From Poecilobothrus nobilitatus (lineage: Eukaryota; Arthropoda; Insecta; Diptera; Dolichopodidae), in the NCBI GenBank assembly GCA_947095535.1, contig OX352773.1, forward strand, positions 86,958,670 to 87,022,669: DNA of 64,000 nucleotides, in the 5' to 3' direction. Within the stretch, counting starts at the first letter, position 1. Each line of letters starts with the position of its first letter. The notes beneath the pieces are model-generated. The model worked only from the letters and a program-made list of their open reading frames with translations. It had not been told where the DNA came from and searched no databases. Shown here piece after piece: positions 13,965-26,076 of the stretch. A program made the position numbers and the translations under genes.

Positions 13965-14570
13965 AAACGAGGAAGAGTGCGAGGTAGTATAGACTGTGTC
14001 AACTGTGGGATACCGGTATGAACGTATATCCTGTTTCTATAAAATTTGATCATCTTTTAAAAAATTTCAGATAGTTTAGTACCGACTTTAACTATAACCG
14101 AGACATATTTATGTAAATTTTCCAGTTGTATTACAGCTACCCGATTCTATTGCACCATCACAACCAAATTTTTAAGAAGTTATTGCCCTGAGATTTGATC
14201 ACCTTTTGTAAGATTTCAGACGCTTAGCTTCATAAAGCTCTAATAAGAGCAAGAAGTCTGAACCAGCCGCTCTAGGCCATCGAAATTTTGCAAAAATTGT
14301 TGGCACGTAACTTAACATCTCTTCACTAAATTTCAGATACCTAGCTTCAATAGACACTAACTTATTTTCATTTAAAAAGAGAAGTTGTATGACAGCTACC
14401 CAAACCTAAACCATCAGCACACCAAATTTTACAGATGCTGTTGGCCTGTAAATCGACATCATTTTGCAAAATTTCAGATACATAGCTTTAATATATACTG
14501 AGTTATTTCCATATAAGTTGTATGGCAGGTACTCGAATCCGGCGGCCTAAAATAATGCTGGATTTAAATA
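13965..14570 (+). repeat. Middle-repetitive family D with degenerate internal modules
   Basis: It begins ACGAGGAAGAGTGCGAGG, continues TGTCAACTGTGGGATACCGG, and then carries about four degenerate modules. Each module contains a GATCATCTTTT-like word, AAATTTCAGATA(C)-like (near 14064, 14213, 14329 and 14471) and AGTTGTATGACAGCTACCC-like (near 14124, 14386 and 14517). The spacing of 116-149 bp suggests an old tandem structure. The head word recurs in reverse at 21,775-21,862. The ACGAGGAAGA...GATACCCGT head resembles a repeat I recall from Drosophila genomes; the element type is not established. Confidence 0.55.
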
Positions 14571-15275
14571 GCGAAACTAACAATTTTACAAAAGTGATGT
14601 AAAAAAAAATATTCATCAAATCATTTAAATGTGGCTTAATCTACGCAGAATACGATTCTGAACCGATCCATACTTTTGGCACTATATCTAGTTCGACTCG
14701 TTTAAGATGTCACAAACGTAATAGTAAATTTATTATGCCCTTGAACATAGTTCATTCGTGTTTAAAAAATCAAAATATAATAAAAGAACAGAATGTTCAA
14801 TTCCTCTCTATAGACATTAAATTTAAAGTAGTACTGGTAGTACACAAGATAACATACAGTAGTAATATTTAAATACAAAATTTTAACATATGGTTTTATT
14901 AAAATTTTATTATTCAATTATCAATAAAAAGAAAAAAAATAAAATAAGTAAATGAGTTTTTTTTTTTAGATTAGAGCAATCAAAAAAAGTAAATAAAAAA
15001 AAATAGGAAAAAAGAAATGTGATGCTTTAAAATAATAAATGTTCAAAGTTTGTGAAATGAATGAAATTGATGAAATTTGGGGAAAAAGTATAAGTAATGA
15101 AAAAATAAACAAACTAAGTAAGTACATATTCATTATGATTCAAATTTACAAGCAGAATTTTTTCTATATTTAAATATTGCTCTGCATAGTGAAGCTACTT
15201 ATTATTATTTTAATATGTTGGTCTAGGTAAAACCTGTTAAAAAAATTTCAGGTACCTTCAAATATAATTTAGTTT
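14571..15275. other. AT-rich spacer, no gene seen
   Basis: A+T-rich sequence between the family D repeat and the next SINE A copy, with no coding signal. Confidence 0.4.
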
Positions 15276-15460
15276 GGGCTTCGGTGGCCTAGTGGATAAG
15301 AGCGTATAAAATACGCTGTAAACACCGAGGGAGTGTGGGTTTGAATCCCACACACGTCGTAAGAGTTATTCCCCCTTATAACATTTACAGCCCGCCTAAA
15401 CAGGAAAGGCTGTGTAATTTCCTGTCCACATTTATGTGGCAGAGAAATGAAAAAAAAATA
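15276..15460 (+). mobile_element. SINE family A, well-conserved copy
   Basis: The head has GGTGGCCTAGTGGATAAGAG, the GCGTATAAAATACGC hairpin (6-bp stem), ACACCGAGGGAGTGTGGG and the B-box GGTTTGAATCC within a perfect T-arm-like stem. The body and tail read CAGGAAAGGCTGTGTAATTT, CCTGTCCACATTTATGTGG and CAGAGAAATG plus an A-run. With 23,702 it gives the clearest view of the family. Confidence 0.9.
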
Positions 15461-17941
15461 TATATATATATAATTCAGAGAAATTAAATAATTATAAAAA
15501 AAAATTATTTGAATTGCTTCTTTTGTTGTCTTTATAATAACTATATAAAAAAATACATAAGCATTTAAAAGAATCGATTATAAAATCAAAAGAAAAAATT
15601 ATAAACACTTTATAAACTCTTGAAAAAATTAATTCTTAAAAATCATAAAATGTGAGCCAGATAACTTCCTCACAAAATACATTACTAGCAATAAATAAGT
15701 AACTAATTATATTTTATAAGCCAACTAAAGAATTTTTATGTGTATGTATGTATGTCATAGTTACGTGCAATAACGACAGGTTGACTTGCACTTTACAATA
15801 ATTTTGTTATTCGAAAAATGTTTCCCCCATTCTAAAATACAATAAATGCTAAACTTTCTTATACCTAATATATGAGATTTTTACTCACTAAATTCAAATT
15901 CTATAATAGACAAGTATTAATTTTAGCATCAGAAATCCCCACTATAGTAAAGTTAAGATTTCGTAAATGAATTAAGTTAGACGATAAAAAAAGATATAAA
16001 AAAGTTATTAAATTCTTTACCATTTTAAAATATTTATTTTAAATTAAGTTTGTAGAGAATTTATACACAATGGGAACAAATTACTCATTACCTTTCAAAT
16101 TTTTTTACCTTCTTATAAGATCTATAATAAAGTTGTTTTCTTCAAATTTCATTTTTCTTTTTTTGTCAAATAAAAACTTGTTTAAACATTTTAAAATAAA
16201 CGACAAAATCTAAGTGCTCTGTGGTATTGACAGAACTTGGTTTAATTAGCTACTGTACAAAGCACTTAAGTACTATCTTTAAGTTAGGACAACTTTACTA
16301 AAAAAAAAAATCAACAACAATTTTATGTTAAAAAATTTTAAAATCGGAAACTAAAAAAATGTTTTTCTTTTTGTAATAATATAGTGGTGGTATACTGGTA
16401 CATTTAATTAAATTCTGAGAGCGGAACTATTGTCCACATATATCTACGGGTATTAATATTTCATAATAGTGACAATAAAAAAATAAAAACAAGAAGTACA
16501 TATTTAAATCGATTACTTATCATTTATTAATTTGGTAGGAAAAACATTATATCTACTGTGATTTTTGCAAATCATTTGCTATTGTCATTACTTTCATTGT
16601 TAATTATACATAAAGTATATATGTACATATACATAAGTGTAGTTAGTCAATAGCAATTTAATATACATAGGCATACATACATATATAATGATAATTGTTC
16701 TATTGTTATAATAATTCTAAGGGCATACTAAGCAGAATTGCAGTATTTTCAATTCTCTTCAACTAACCAATTTACTTTTATAATATAATATGTGTGATGT
16801 GAACACTATGTGAAAAGAAATCGTTTTTTCTAATTTCTGATTTTCTGGTTTCATTTAATTTTCATATAGTTATGCATACAAGGACAGATTGTTTCTGAAT
16901 ACATGACAAATTGTTTCTACCATCAGCTGTTTTTGGCAAATTCATAAAAAAATCTTTTAATTAGAAATTTTTTTTAAAAAATATATAACTATACGTATAC
17001 CTAAAATAAAAAACAATATAAAAATTAAAAAAATTTTTATGAAAAGAAAACAATTATTTATCATTCTGCCTTGTTTGACCAATAATTCAGCCGATATAAA
17101 TTTTGATCAATTATTCTGCTTAATGTAAACAAAATGACATGACAGGAAAAATGTTATTCCGTCAAAAATTTTGTCTAATATGCACATTGCACTCACAACT
17201 TTACTCATTTTTTATTCAATATGTTTAACAGTACATACTCATGTACTCAATAAGTCATATGACATTTGCAAATGTATGCATGCAATGTTTCAAATTAATT
17301 ATGATAAATATTCAGTTTTGTGGTTTCCACTTTCATACTTTTTTTTAAATTACTGATTAGTCCTATAATATGTTATATTATGTTTTATGACTAAATTGTT
17401 TACTTATTTTGAATTTATATATATTGTGTTAATAAATAATTTCTATTACACAATAATTTAAAAATTTACAAAATCATTTCCGGATACCATGTGACGTGAC
17501 AAATCAAAGTAACTATGTAGGTACAATATTTATTATACATATTTGAGTAATAAATGAAATTGTTAATGTTAGAAATTTACTTAAAATTTTAGAACTAAAA
17601 TATAGTTATTATGTAAATTAAAGATATTTTTTAATTAATTAACTATTAAATATGGAATCTAGTAATAGAAAATATGTATAATTAATAATTCTGTTTCGAT
17701 TTAATTGAATGTCTATCTACTTACATATTTAGTTTGTATACATATGTAAGTCTGTAATTTAGGAATAGTTACATTTTTTTTAATTATAATTTTACCGTTT
17801 TCCTTTCCATTTATCAATACAATTTATCTATTCATGTATAGGTATATGAATTATATACATATGTAGTATATATATACATAAAACGATTTTTTATTACAGA
17901 AATTACAAGGTTTTTTTTTTGATTTAAATTTCTTATATTAA
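15461..17941. other. AT-rich spacer, no gene seen
   Basis: About 2.5 kb of A+T-rich sequence. I found no exon-like frame and no dispersed repeat. Confidence 0.4.
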
Positions 17942-18064
17942 GGGCATCGGTGGCCTAGTGGGTAAGAACGCATAATATACGCTGTAAACATCGAGGAAGT
18001 GTGGGTTTGAATCTCACACATGTCGTAAGAGTTATTCCCCCATACGACATTTACAGGCACGCCT
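17942..18064 (+). mobile_element. SINE family A head, 3' part replaced
   Basis: Head and first body segment match family A (GGCATCGGTGGCCTAGTGGG to ACGACATTTACAGGCACGCC). The match stops after CACGCCTAAAG, where the usual CAGGAAAGGCTGTG tail should start. Family B sequence follows, so this is a composite or an insertion. Confidence 0.8.
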
Positions 18065-18530
18065 AAAGAAAGAAAAGGAAAGCAGAGGAAACCCTGTGAG
18101 TTTCGAATAGGTCCCAATGTTTTCGGATCAAAGAATGGGCAGTTAATCTGACTAACAATTAACGGATTAAGTTGTCGGCCTTTCAATTAAAAGATCTTAG
18201 ATTGAAATCTCGGCCAGAATAACACAAAATAATAATAATTCATATCACAATATGTAGTTTATATCGTAATTAATAATATTGGAATATAAAATAAATAAAA
18301 AATTCTTATACATATATGAGTATAGTTATGTATGAGATATCATTTTGAATATATGATATTAGATATCGCACCAATATAATACATCTTATACAATAGCTAC
18401 AACAGACTACATAATCAATGGCTTAGTGAAAATAATGATTAAAAAGAAACTGAATTTTAGTTAAATTTGAATAAGCGACGTAGTGGGTGCACTATGTTCT
18501 TTATAGGAGTGGAAAGGAAAATAAAAATAT
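18065..18530 (+). mobile_element. SINE family B copy joined to a family A head
   Basis: The tRNA-like region ends in GATTGAAATCTCGGCCAG (near 18200-18217). The body holds ATCTTATACAATAGCTAC (near 18382), GGCTTAGTGAAAATAATGAT and an end of GGAGTGGAAAGG. These words occur in the same order in the 8,045-8,412 and 4,087-4,325 copies. The segment 18065-18120 (GAAACCCTGTGAG, CCCAATG) belongs to neither family as seen elsewhere. Confidence 0.6.
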
Positions 18531-20239
18531 TCTACAGAAAAAATTTTACATTCAAAAAGTACCTATTTCGTAATATTTCTTAGAGTAAAGTACCTTGAAA
18601 TATTTAAATGTTGTTTTTCGATGTTTCGACGACAAATTTTTTTATGAAATTAAATTATTCACTTATATTTACTTTTAAGTGTTTATACAAAGAAAGAGTT
18701 CTTTTTAAGTGAAATTTATTTTAGATAATTGTGTGGACCAGCATAAACCACTTACAATTGTTTAAAAATATACTTATAATATGCAACGGAAAGAGAGAAA
18801 AATAAAAAAATCAAAATAATTTTATGCATCCAGCATCATAAAAAAAAAATAAATATAAAATAGCCGAAACCAAAATAACTTTCACAGGAAATATCTAATG
18901 AAGTCTTAATTTCAAAAAAAAAAAAAATTAAAGTCTGAAATATTCAGAATCATTTTATCATTTCAATTCAAAAAAGAAAAAATAAAATAAAAAGAAGAAT
19001 GAACGACACATTAATTGAATTGAATTGATTTATATCAATTTCATATATGGTCCAATTTTGATATTACTTTAAGTAATATCATCATAATATCTATATTACA
19101 TACGAAAATTTTATTTTAAATTGATTCCTTGCTACACATTTGAATAAAGAAGAAAAAAAACAAAATATATATTACAATTTGATTCACCCACCACACCACT
19201 ATTAATACCATCGTCATAAAAAAAAATCTTAAATTAAGATAAACAATAAAAAAATTTTTCTTCTTTAATTTCAAATCTTATTAATAAAAAAATTTTGTAA
19301 TTAGAAGATTAGAAATAAAAAGCTTTCAAAATTTTTACAATAAGTAGTATAGGTACATGTTAATCTGTTTGTTAAAAAGAGAAGGAAATACTAAAAAAAA
19401 AAACAGTCCCTTTAAGTGTTCTAAGAATTTTTTTTTAATAACTGTGGCGATTCTGATTGATCTACAAAAATGTATAGGATTATATTATATGAGATTGAAT
19501 AGATTCCACACTACAGAAACCAAATGTATACTTACCTGAATATAAAAAAATGAATGAAAGGATAAAAATAGCAATGGATGCGATATATCAAAATGATGGT
19601 TTCAATTTATGGTAGGAAAAATATGAAAGATTTTTACTTTTATTTATTTACCAATTTTTTATTTTTTTATATTATGACCGACTTACTTGCTAATAATTTT
19701 TTTTTTTTTATATTTTAAAATAACGACTCCTTCCCTTCTTAAAAAGCTGATACGCATGATCTGGGCCACCCTGAATACATATATATATATGTATATATAA
19801 ATATGCTTATAATTATTATAGTGGTTTTTACTTTCTATTTAATTCTTTCAATTAATTCAATTGTCATAAATATTACAGTTTTTCACTAAGAATGTATATA
19901 TGTATGTATAAACTTAACAAAATACGCAGTGAATATAATATGCGCGTTATCATTGGCTTTTGAATTTTTTGATTAGATTGTTTTACTGCTTTTTCGATAA
20001 AACTGTAACCTATTGTAGGTTGACTTTTAAAATTATATGCCAAAAAAAAAAAAAATACCAGAATTTTGCTGTTCAAATTATGATGAAAACTAAAACTAAA
20101 TTAAAAAAAAAAAAACTTAATAATAAGTACAGTAATGTACACTTTTGCAATCACTTAAAAAGAAAAAAATATTAGATATTCGTAATGCAATTTTTCAAAT
20201 AAGTAACAGCATTTAATTCTATTTTCATAAAACACTAGA
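18531..20239. other. AT-rich spacer, no gene seen
   Basis: A+T-rich sequence. Short open frames near 19,357-19,539 and 19,873-20,175 are AT-biased and overlap one another on opposite strands; no protein family is evident. Confidence 0.4.
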
Positions 20240-21110
20240 ATTTTTATACCCGTACGATAGGATCGGGTATAATAAAATTACTCCTCCGTTTGTAACACCT
20301 CGAAATAAGCGAGCTAGATATACCTTCAACGGTATGGATCGGATCAGAAAAAAATTCTAAGACTTTTGAGCCATGTCCGTCCGTCCGTCCGTCAGCACGC
20401 TAACTCAAAAACTAAGAAAGCTAGAATCTTGAAATTTACACAAAATATTCTGGAAGTAATTTGTAGGTTCCCTATTTTTTTGGTTGAGTTTGGACCAAAA
20501 TTTAGGGTAGCTCTCGAACACCTAACTTTTAGGTCCTCACACTTTTTTTGAAATAGAGCTATGAAATGTTAACTGCTGATAGATCTCATAAAAATATTAA
20601 TTTTATTTTTAATAACTTTTTTTTGTAGCCCCACCGTTTACGGAGCTACAGCTCACCAAAGGTTCAAAAAAGCTCTATATTTAAATTGTTATAGCACAAG
20701 TTGTATAAGGTATATCTTCATTTTGAAAACGCCAAAAGATTACTACTTTTATTAGCTTTAAAAGTATATATACAATAAATATATATTTGTGGCATACGGT
20801 GTCTTAATTTACCGTTATGCGAAACTCAAATTTTGCAAAATCCTTTAACCCTTCTATCTTTTAAACGGTTTAAATTGGAAACTTGAAATGAAGTTAGATC
20901 ATACTTATTTGACAGAAGTTAGATCTTTGAAAATAAGTATGAGTCATTTCAGAAATTTTTTTTGTATCACCCCCCGTTTAGGAGCTGTAAGGGGTCAAAA
21001 ACTGAAGATTTCCTATTTTTAAACACCTGTAACTTGAACACCTGTTAAAATTTTTTTGAAGTAATACACAAAAATTAAAGCTTCAACATTATACTTTTAT
21101 TTCTGTTAAC
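20240..21110 (+). repeat. Middle-repetitive family C, longest copy, with hairpin start
   Basis: It opens with a hairpin, TTATACCCG (20244-20252) pairing with CGGGTATAA (20264-20272). CCATGTCCGTCCGTCCGTCC follows, then modules built on CCCCCCGTTTAGGAGCTGTA and CTATTTTTAAACACCTGTA. The last words recur in reverse complement at 35,200-35,290. The TATACCCG/CGGGTATA end and the GTCCGTCCGTC block resemble abundant repeats I recall from Drosophila and other flies. Whether this is a DNA transposon or something else cannot be decided here. Confidence 0.6.
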
Positions 21111-21774
21111 AACTTTTTTTAATAATATAGGGTTACTTTATAATTGACGAAATTGTTACTTGGTTTTTTCAAATTTTCTAACAAATTTCTTTAACGAATT
21201 TTTTACATTTTGTTTTACTCGATAATTTGAAATTGTTGAGGATATAATGCGTAGTACAAAAAAATGTAAATAAATAAACAACATAACGGTTGCTTGAAGA
21301 ATTTTTATTTATATGATATTGTTATACATACATACTTATATAATATCATGTTTATTTACATATCGTATATGTCACTGATAAATGAATGATAAGAGTATAG
21401 ATGTATATTATATAGCGCCGTATTTACATACATACATATATGTATTTTATTGTACTTATAAGAAATTATTCTGTCAATGGAATATTTAAATATAATATAA
21501 TATAATATTTAAAATTATATTTACTATTTTGTACTAAGTAAATTTAATATAAATTTACCGCTTAGTATTAAATGGTACTATAGAATATTTGAAAAAGTTT
21601 TGGATTGATAATCGTTATGTGGAAGGTTAAAATCTGCTTTTGAAGAATGTACATATAAACATATAGTTTGAATATATGTACAACCCATAGTTTTCGAAAT
21701 TATAAAATTCACCCAAATTATTTTAAAATACTAAAATATTAAAATAATAATATTGTAAGCAGAGTTAGCTGTTA

Positions 21775-21862
21775 GCTGTGTTACCTGTGAACATACTAAC
21801 GGTTCGTACGGGTATCTAAGAGTTGACAAAGGCAACTGTATTCTTCCTCGTTAAATTATATT
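21775..21862 (-). repeat. Family D head, isolated copy
   Basis: The minus strand reads TTTAACGAGGAAGAATACAG, then TTTGTCAACTCTTAGATACC and CGTACGAACCGTTAGT. The order ACGAGGAAGA, TGTCAACT, GATACC, GTA-GAAC matches 13,965-14,030 on the plus strand. No body modules follow. Confidence 0.5.
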
Positions 21863-23700
21863 TTTAAAATTTACTTTTATTGATTAGAATCTTTAAAAGA
21901 AATAATAAATAAAAATAGAGAGAAGGTTAAAATTAAGAACAAAAAAAAACGACAAAGAATGATGAGAAAAGAAAGAAAATCTAGAAATAAAAAAAAAATC
22001 CATTTATTTCAAGTGTCACTTAGTTTTAGTCACTTAGTTCAAGTGCATGTTAGTTTTCTTACTTTTTATGCAAAATTTCTCATTACCTTTAAATATATAT
22101 AATACGTATAAATATTCTGACCTTTATTTTAAAGTTTCTATCTCTTTAACAAAACAAAAATAAACGAAAAAGGATGTTTATTTTTGTCTTGTAGGATGAT
22201 GCGTGAGTCTAAATAAAAAAAAAAAACACATAAATATAAAAACACAAAATGGTTTTACTCTTCCTTAAAAATAATTGTACCAAAATAAAAAACATTCATT
22301 CTTTCCTGTTTTTTATCAGTTTTTTTCTTTAATAAATGAGTGGATACCGGAATCTGTTCAAATAAAAAAACAAAAATAAATGTAGGTATTCATGAATATT
22401 TTAATGATATTTTGTTTGCTAAAAGCATGTCAGACTCAGATTCATTCAAGAACACCATAATTATTGTTATTTTTTGGTATTTTTCAATTGAAAGGAACAA
22501 AAGAAAGAACAAGTAAAATCAGAAAAAAGCTCTAGAGTTACAAAGCATATATAAATACCTTTAAATATTTTTATAAAATATATTTCTTAATTTTTTTTTT
22601 TACTTAAAAAAAAAAACTATTTTTAGATCAGATAATATTATCAATGTTTCTTTGATGGTAAATACAGAAGTAAAAGCACAACATACGCACACACCATTAT
22701 GCATTCATAAAAAATGTCAAAAAATAAACTTTGCAGAAAACTAAAAAAAAGGATATAGATATACTTAGAGGATAATAAAAAAAAAAACCTTTATTTGCTT
22801 CTTTCTCTTTTTTTTCTTTATAGGTACATTATATATTTATTTAAAGTAATTTTCTTTTTTTTTTATGTACGTAAACATATTTATAAGTATATAATATTAT
22901 GTGTGTTCTTAAAGTGTATACATTATATACTACAACATAAAATAAATATCGAAAATCTATTTTTTACTGAAATTTTATTTTATTATTATTTTCTTGTTTT
23001 TGTTTTATATATATATAAAAAATAAATACATATAAAATAAATATATCTATAGGGGATATTTAATCCTTAAAAAAGTCTCTGTAGTATCAAACTTAAAAGA
23101 AGAAATTGAAGAGAATTTTTAAGCCTTTATAATAATTAATAACTTAAAAACTATTAAATATTTATGTAATATTCGATTTTTTTTTCTTTTAACTGTAATA
23201 AGTTTTTCTTGGTTTACATCCTTTTTTTTGTATTACTAACATCCTGTTGTAAAAATATTTTTTTTTTTTTAAAACTAATTAAGTATTCTTCTTCCTGTTT
23301 TTGGGCTCTTGATTAAGAGTTTATGCCTTATTGAAGAAAAAAAAAACTAAGAGCACAAAAAATATTTTTCACTGACCATTGCAGTTTAACAAAATTGATC
23401 ACTCATTACAGTTTAAAGAAATTGGAACTAAATACCTTAGTTTTAAATAAGAACTTAATACAAAAATATTCTTAACTTATTTAAAGTTTAAGCACTTATT
23501 TTTACAAAACCTTTTAGAAGTTCTATTCTACTTCAACTATAAATTTTATTTTTCCTTTTTTTTGAAACTGATATATTGTCAAAAGCTGGATTAAGTGCTA
23601 GGTAATAATATGAAAAAAAGAAAAGAAAAATGATGGTTGGGTTCACCTTATCATTAAAAATTGAGTTAAAAAAATACATTATATTCAAATATTTTAAAAA
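21863..23700. other. AT-rich spacer, no gene seen
   Basis: A+T-rich sequence with many A and T runs. The open frame at 22,795-23,025 is almost only F, I, Y, L and K codons and looks like chance. Confidence 0.4.
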
Positions 23701-23701
23701 A

Positions 23702-23895
23702 GGGGCCTCGGTTGCCTAGTGGGTAAGAGTGTATAAAATACGCTGTAAACACCGAGGGAGTGTGGGTTCGAATCCCACACACGTCAGAAGAGTTATTCCC
23801 CCTTACGACATTTACATCCACGCCTGTAAAGGAAAGGCTGTGTAATTTCCTGTTCACATTTATGTGGCGGAGAAATGCACTAAAAAAAAAAAAAA
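23702..23895 (+). mobile_element. SINE family A, near-intact copy with target duplication
   Basis: A full head (GGTTGCCTAGTGGGTAAGAG; GGTTCGAATCCCACACACG), body and tail (GGAAAGGCTGTGTAATTTCC, CATTTATGTGGCGGAGAAAT, GCACT) end in an A-run. It is flanked by AATATTTTAAAAA at 23688-23700 and again at 23893-23905, a 13-bp direct repeat consistent with target-primed reverse transcription. The close match to 15,276 suggests fairly recent activity. Confidence 0.92.
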
Positions 23896-23905
23896 TATTT
23901 TAAAA

Positions 23906-24135
23906 ACTGAATTTAACTAGATAAAATTTATGAACCATTACCATATACATGAAAATTAATTAATATTTCATCCCCATGTAGAAATAATGAAGTAAAAAAT
24001 TAAAAATATGTACTTAAGTATTTTCTAATACATATAATGAAAATTAAAATAAATAAAAAGTTATACATATTTACTAAAATGAAAATACATATTTCCACAC
24101 ATTAACACACAAATTTTTTATAAGAAAATAATTTT
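23906..24135. other. AT-rich spacer
   Basis: Short A+T-rich interval with nothing recognisable. Confidence 0.35.
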
Positions 24136-24610
24136 TTCCACAGGAATTAATAGCATATGGTATTATCGACATCGAACATTACAATTTACATGTAGTCTTA
24201 CTAAATATTCAAAAATTTAACAATTTAATTAGAATTGACTAAGTAAATGCCACAAGGCGAATATACATGTTTTTATCCAAAAATAAGGAATTTAACACTG
24301 TTACAAAGAATTTTTGTAAAAGCTTTTAAAAATAGGCAATTTTGGGCTCTATTAAACTCTGATTTACGCATCTATACGTGAATGTGTGTAAAAATAACAA
24401 TGTAATTAAGATTAACCAAAGCTCAGCCCTGCTAAGAAAATGATTAAAATCATTAAAATTAAAAAAATTTCTTCCATTTCTCTTAAAGAGTAATAACAGC
24501 ATATGTTATTATCGATCTTTGGAATGTTTAATAAAGCCATATGTCAATTATGTCATTGACAGACATTAAAAAAGTTCTCTAATACCACATGGTATTAATT
24601 CCTGTGGGAA
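24136..24610. mobile_element. MITE-like element with CCACAGGAATTAATA terminal inverted repeats
   Basis: The left end CCACAGGAATTAATAGCATA (24138 on) pairs with the right end, whose reverse complement is CCCACAGGAATTAATACCAT (ending at 24608). The termini match over roughly 30 bp. A palindromic core, TAATA-CATATG-TATTA-like, is in the left end (24147-24165) and in the middle (24492-24510), and AATACCACATGGTATT is in the right end. No transposase frame is seen. The superfamily is unknown. Confidence 0.65.
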
Positions 24611-25155
24611 ATATTACCGGCACCAAAATAACCACAATAAACATAAATATAAAACCTAAGTATAGTACAAGAATTTAGTTTTTGTAATTTTAAAAATAAC
24701 ATTGAATATTTTACTTATATTAAAAATAAATATAAAATCCAATTATTAACACATCGTTCAATATTATAATATAAACATAAAACAAAGTTAAGTTTACACT
24801 TAACTTAACTTGAACTACATAAATGAATCATTCTTTATATACATACATATATAAATTTAGAATATTAATAAATTTTAAAATAATTAATTTTATTTTTAGT
24901 TACTTATACTTATAAACGTATTATAAAAAAATCACACAGCACCAGGCCAGAAAAAACCAAAGTCTTTTTTTTTAGAGTTATCCAATAAATAATCAAATAA
25001 GAAAATAATTTTTAAATTACGCAATAGAGAGTCTAGACTTAATATAAGCACTAGAACTTCGTATTTATTGTTTGATAAAACTTTTAGAACTTGGTGATGT
25101 AGGAAGAATAGAACGTGTCCTATATCAAAAATAGTAAACAAAAATTATACTTAAT
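24611..25155. other. AT-rich spacer, no gene seen
   Basis: A 69-codon minus-strand open frame (25,141-24,932) ends just before the next MITE. It has no motif I recognise. Confidence 0.35.
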
Positions 25156-25712
25156 CAGTCAAAATCGGTTATAACGACATTGGTTATAACGACATATCGT
25201 TTATTACGACCACTTTTAAAAGTCCCGATTTTAAGTTCATATAATTTCAAACAAATTTATATCGGAAATAACGACATCACTTATAACGACATATTGCTTT
25301 ATAACGACTTATTTTTACTTCAAAAAAGAAAAAATTATCGGTTATAACGACGAAAAAACAAAATAAAGAAAAATACATACATTATTATTAGTTACAAAAA
25401 AAAGCATCAAACGATTGACCCGTTACTTTTTGCCGCCTACTTGTCGCCTGGTTGTGGTGCTAGTTTGATATTTTTAACATTTTTATTTAGATGTGCATGT
25501 TACATTAGGTCAGTTAAATGTATGTAAAGTACATATTATTATTTTTTTTTTATTTTTTGTTAAAAACGGTGAAATAAAAACTTGAATAAATAAATAAATA
25601 ATACTTCTTTTAATTTATAATAAAAAAATGTTGATATTGTTTATAACGACCTATCGGATATAACGACCAAATTTGTCGGTCCGCTCAATGTGGTTATAAC
25701 CGATATTGACTG
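25156..25712. mobile_element. Pogo/Tigger-like MITE with reiterated TATAACGAC motif
   Basis: The left terminus CAGTCAAAATCGGTTATAAC (25156 on) and the reverse complement of the right terminus, CAGTCAATATCGGTTATAAC (from 25712), match at 19 of 20 bases, and the repeat extends to CATTG. CAGT-start ends with a TCG-TATAACG word are typical of pogo/Tigger elements. TAACGAC occurs about eight times inside, plus one TTACGACC. The right flank is TA; the left flank is AT, so a TA target duplication is not clean. No transposase frame remains. Confidence 0.8.
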
Positions 25713-26064
25713 TACTTCTATTAACAAAGTAGTTCAGAAAATCAACGCTAGGAAAAAGAACAATAATCACTATTATAATGAAACTTGACTTCCTTTAAAT
25801 TTTGAACCTTTTTTCAAATTTAGCTTAGTGTGTTTCAACCGAATCTATTTAAAAATGAGAAATTTCACCATTAATTTAAGGTATAAGTACTTATTTTAAA
25901 TTTTACCTTAAACGCTTTGGCATGCATTAGAAATTTTTGTGTAGGTACATATTTGTATTTTTTATACTTTGGTTATTTTGATTCTAGAAAGTAGAATCAA
26001 TTTCTCTTTCTTTTTTTTAACCCAAACTAACTGGATTGATGATTCAACCGAATTGATTTCGATT
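25713..26064. other. AT-rich spacer, no gene seen
   Basis: A+T-rich interval between the MITE and the next SINE A copy; nothing recognised. Confidence 0.35.
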
Positions 26065-26076
26065 ATAATGTTTAAT

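Noticed and set aside
17938..18186. 82-codon minus-strand frame and the similar one at 23,666-23,857
   Set aside because: Both are read across SINE A copies in antisense; the recurring DMCEIQTHT / DVCGIRTHT string comes from the SINE body, not from a gene.
20366..20551. 61-codon plus-strand frame
   Set aside because: It starts within the GTCCGTCCGTC block of repeat family C and is not coding.
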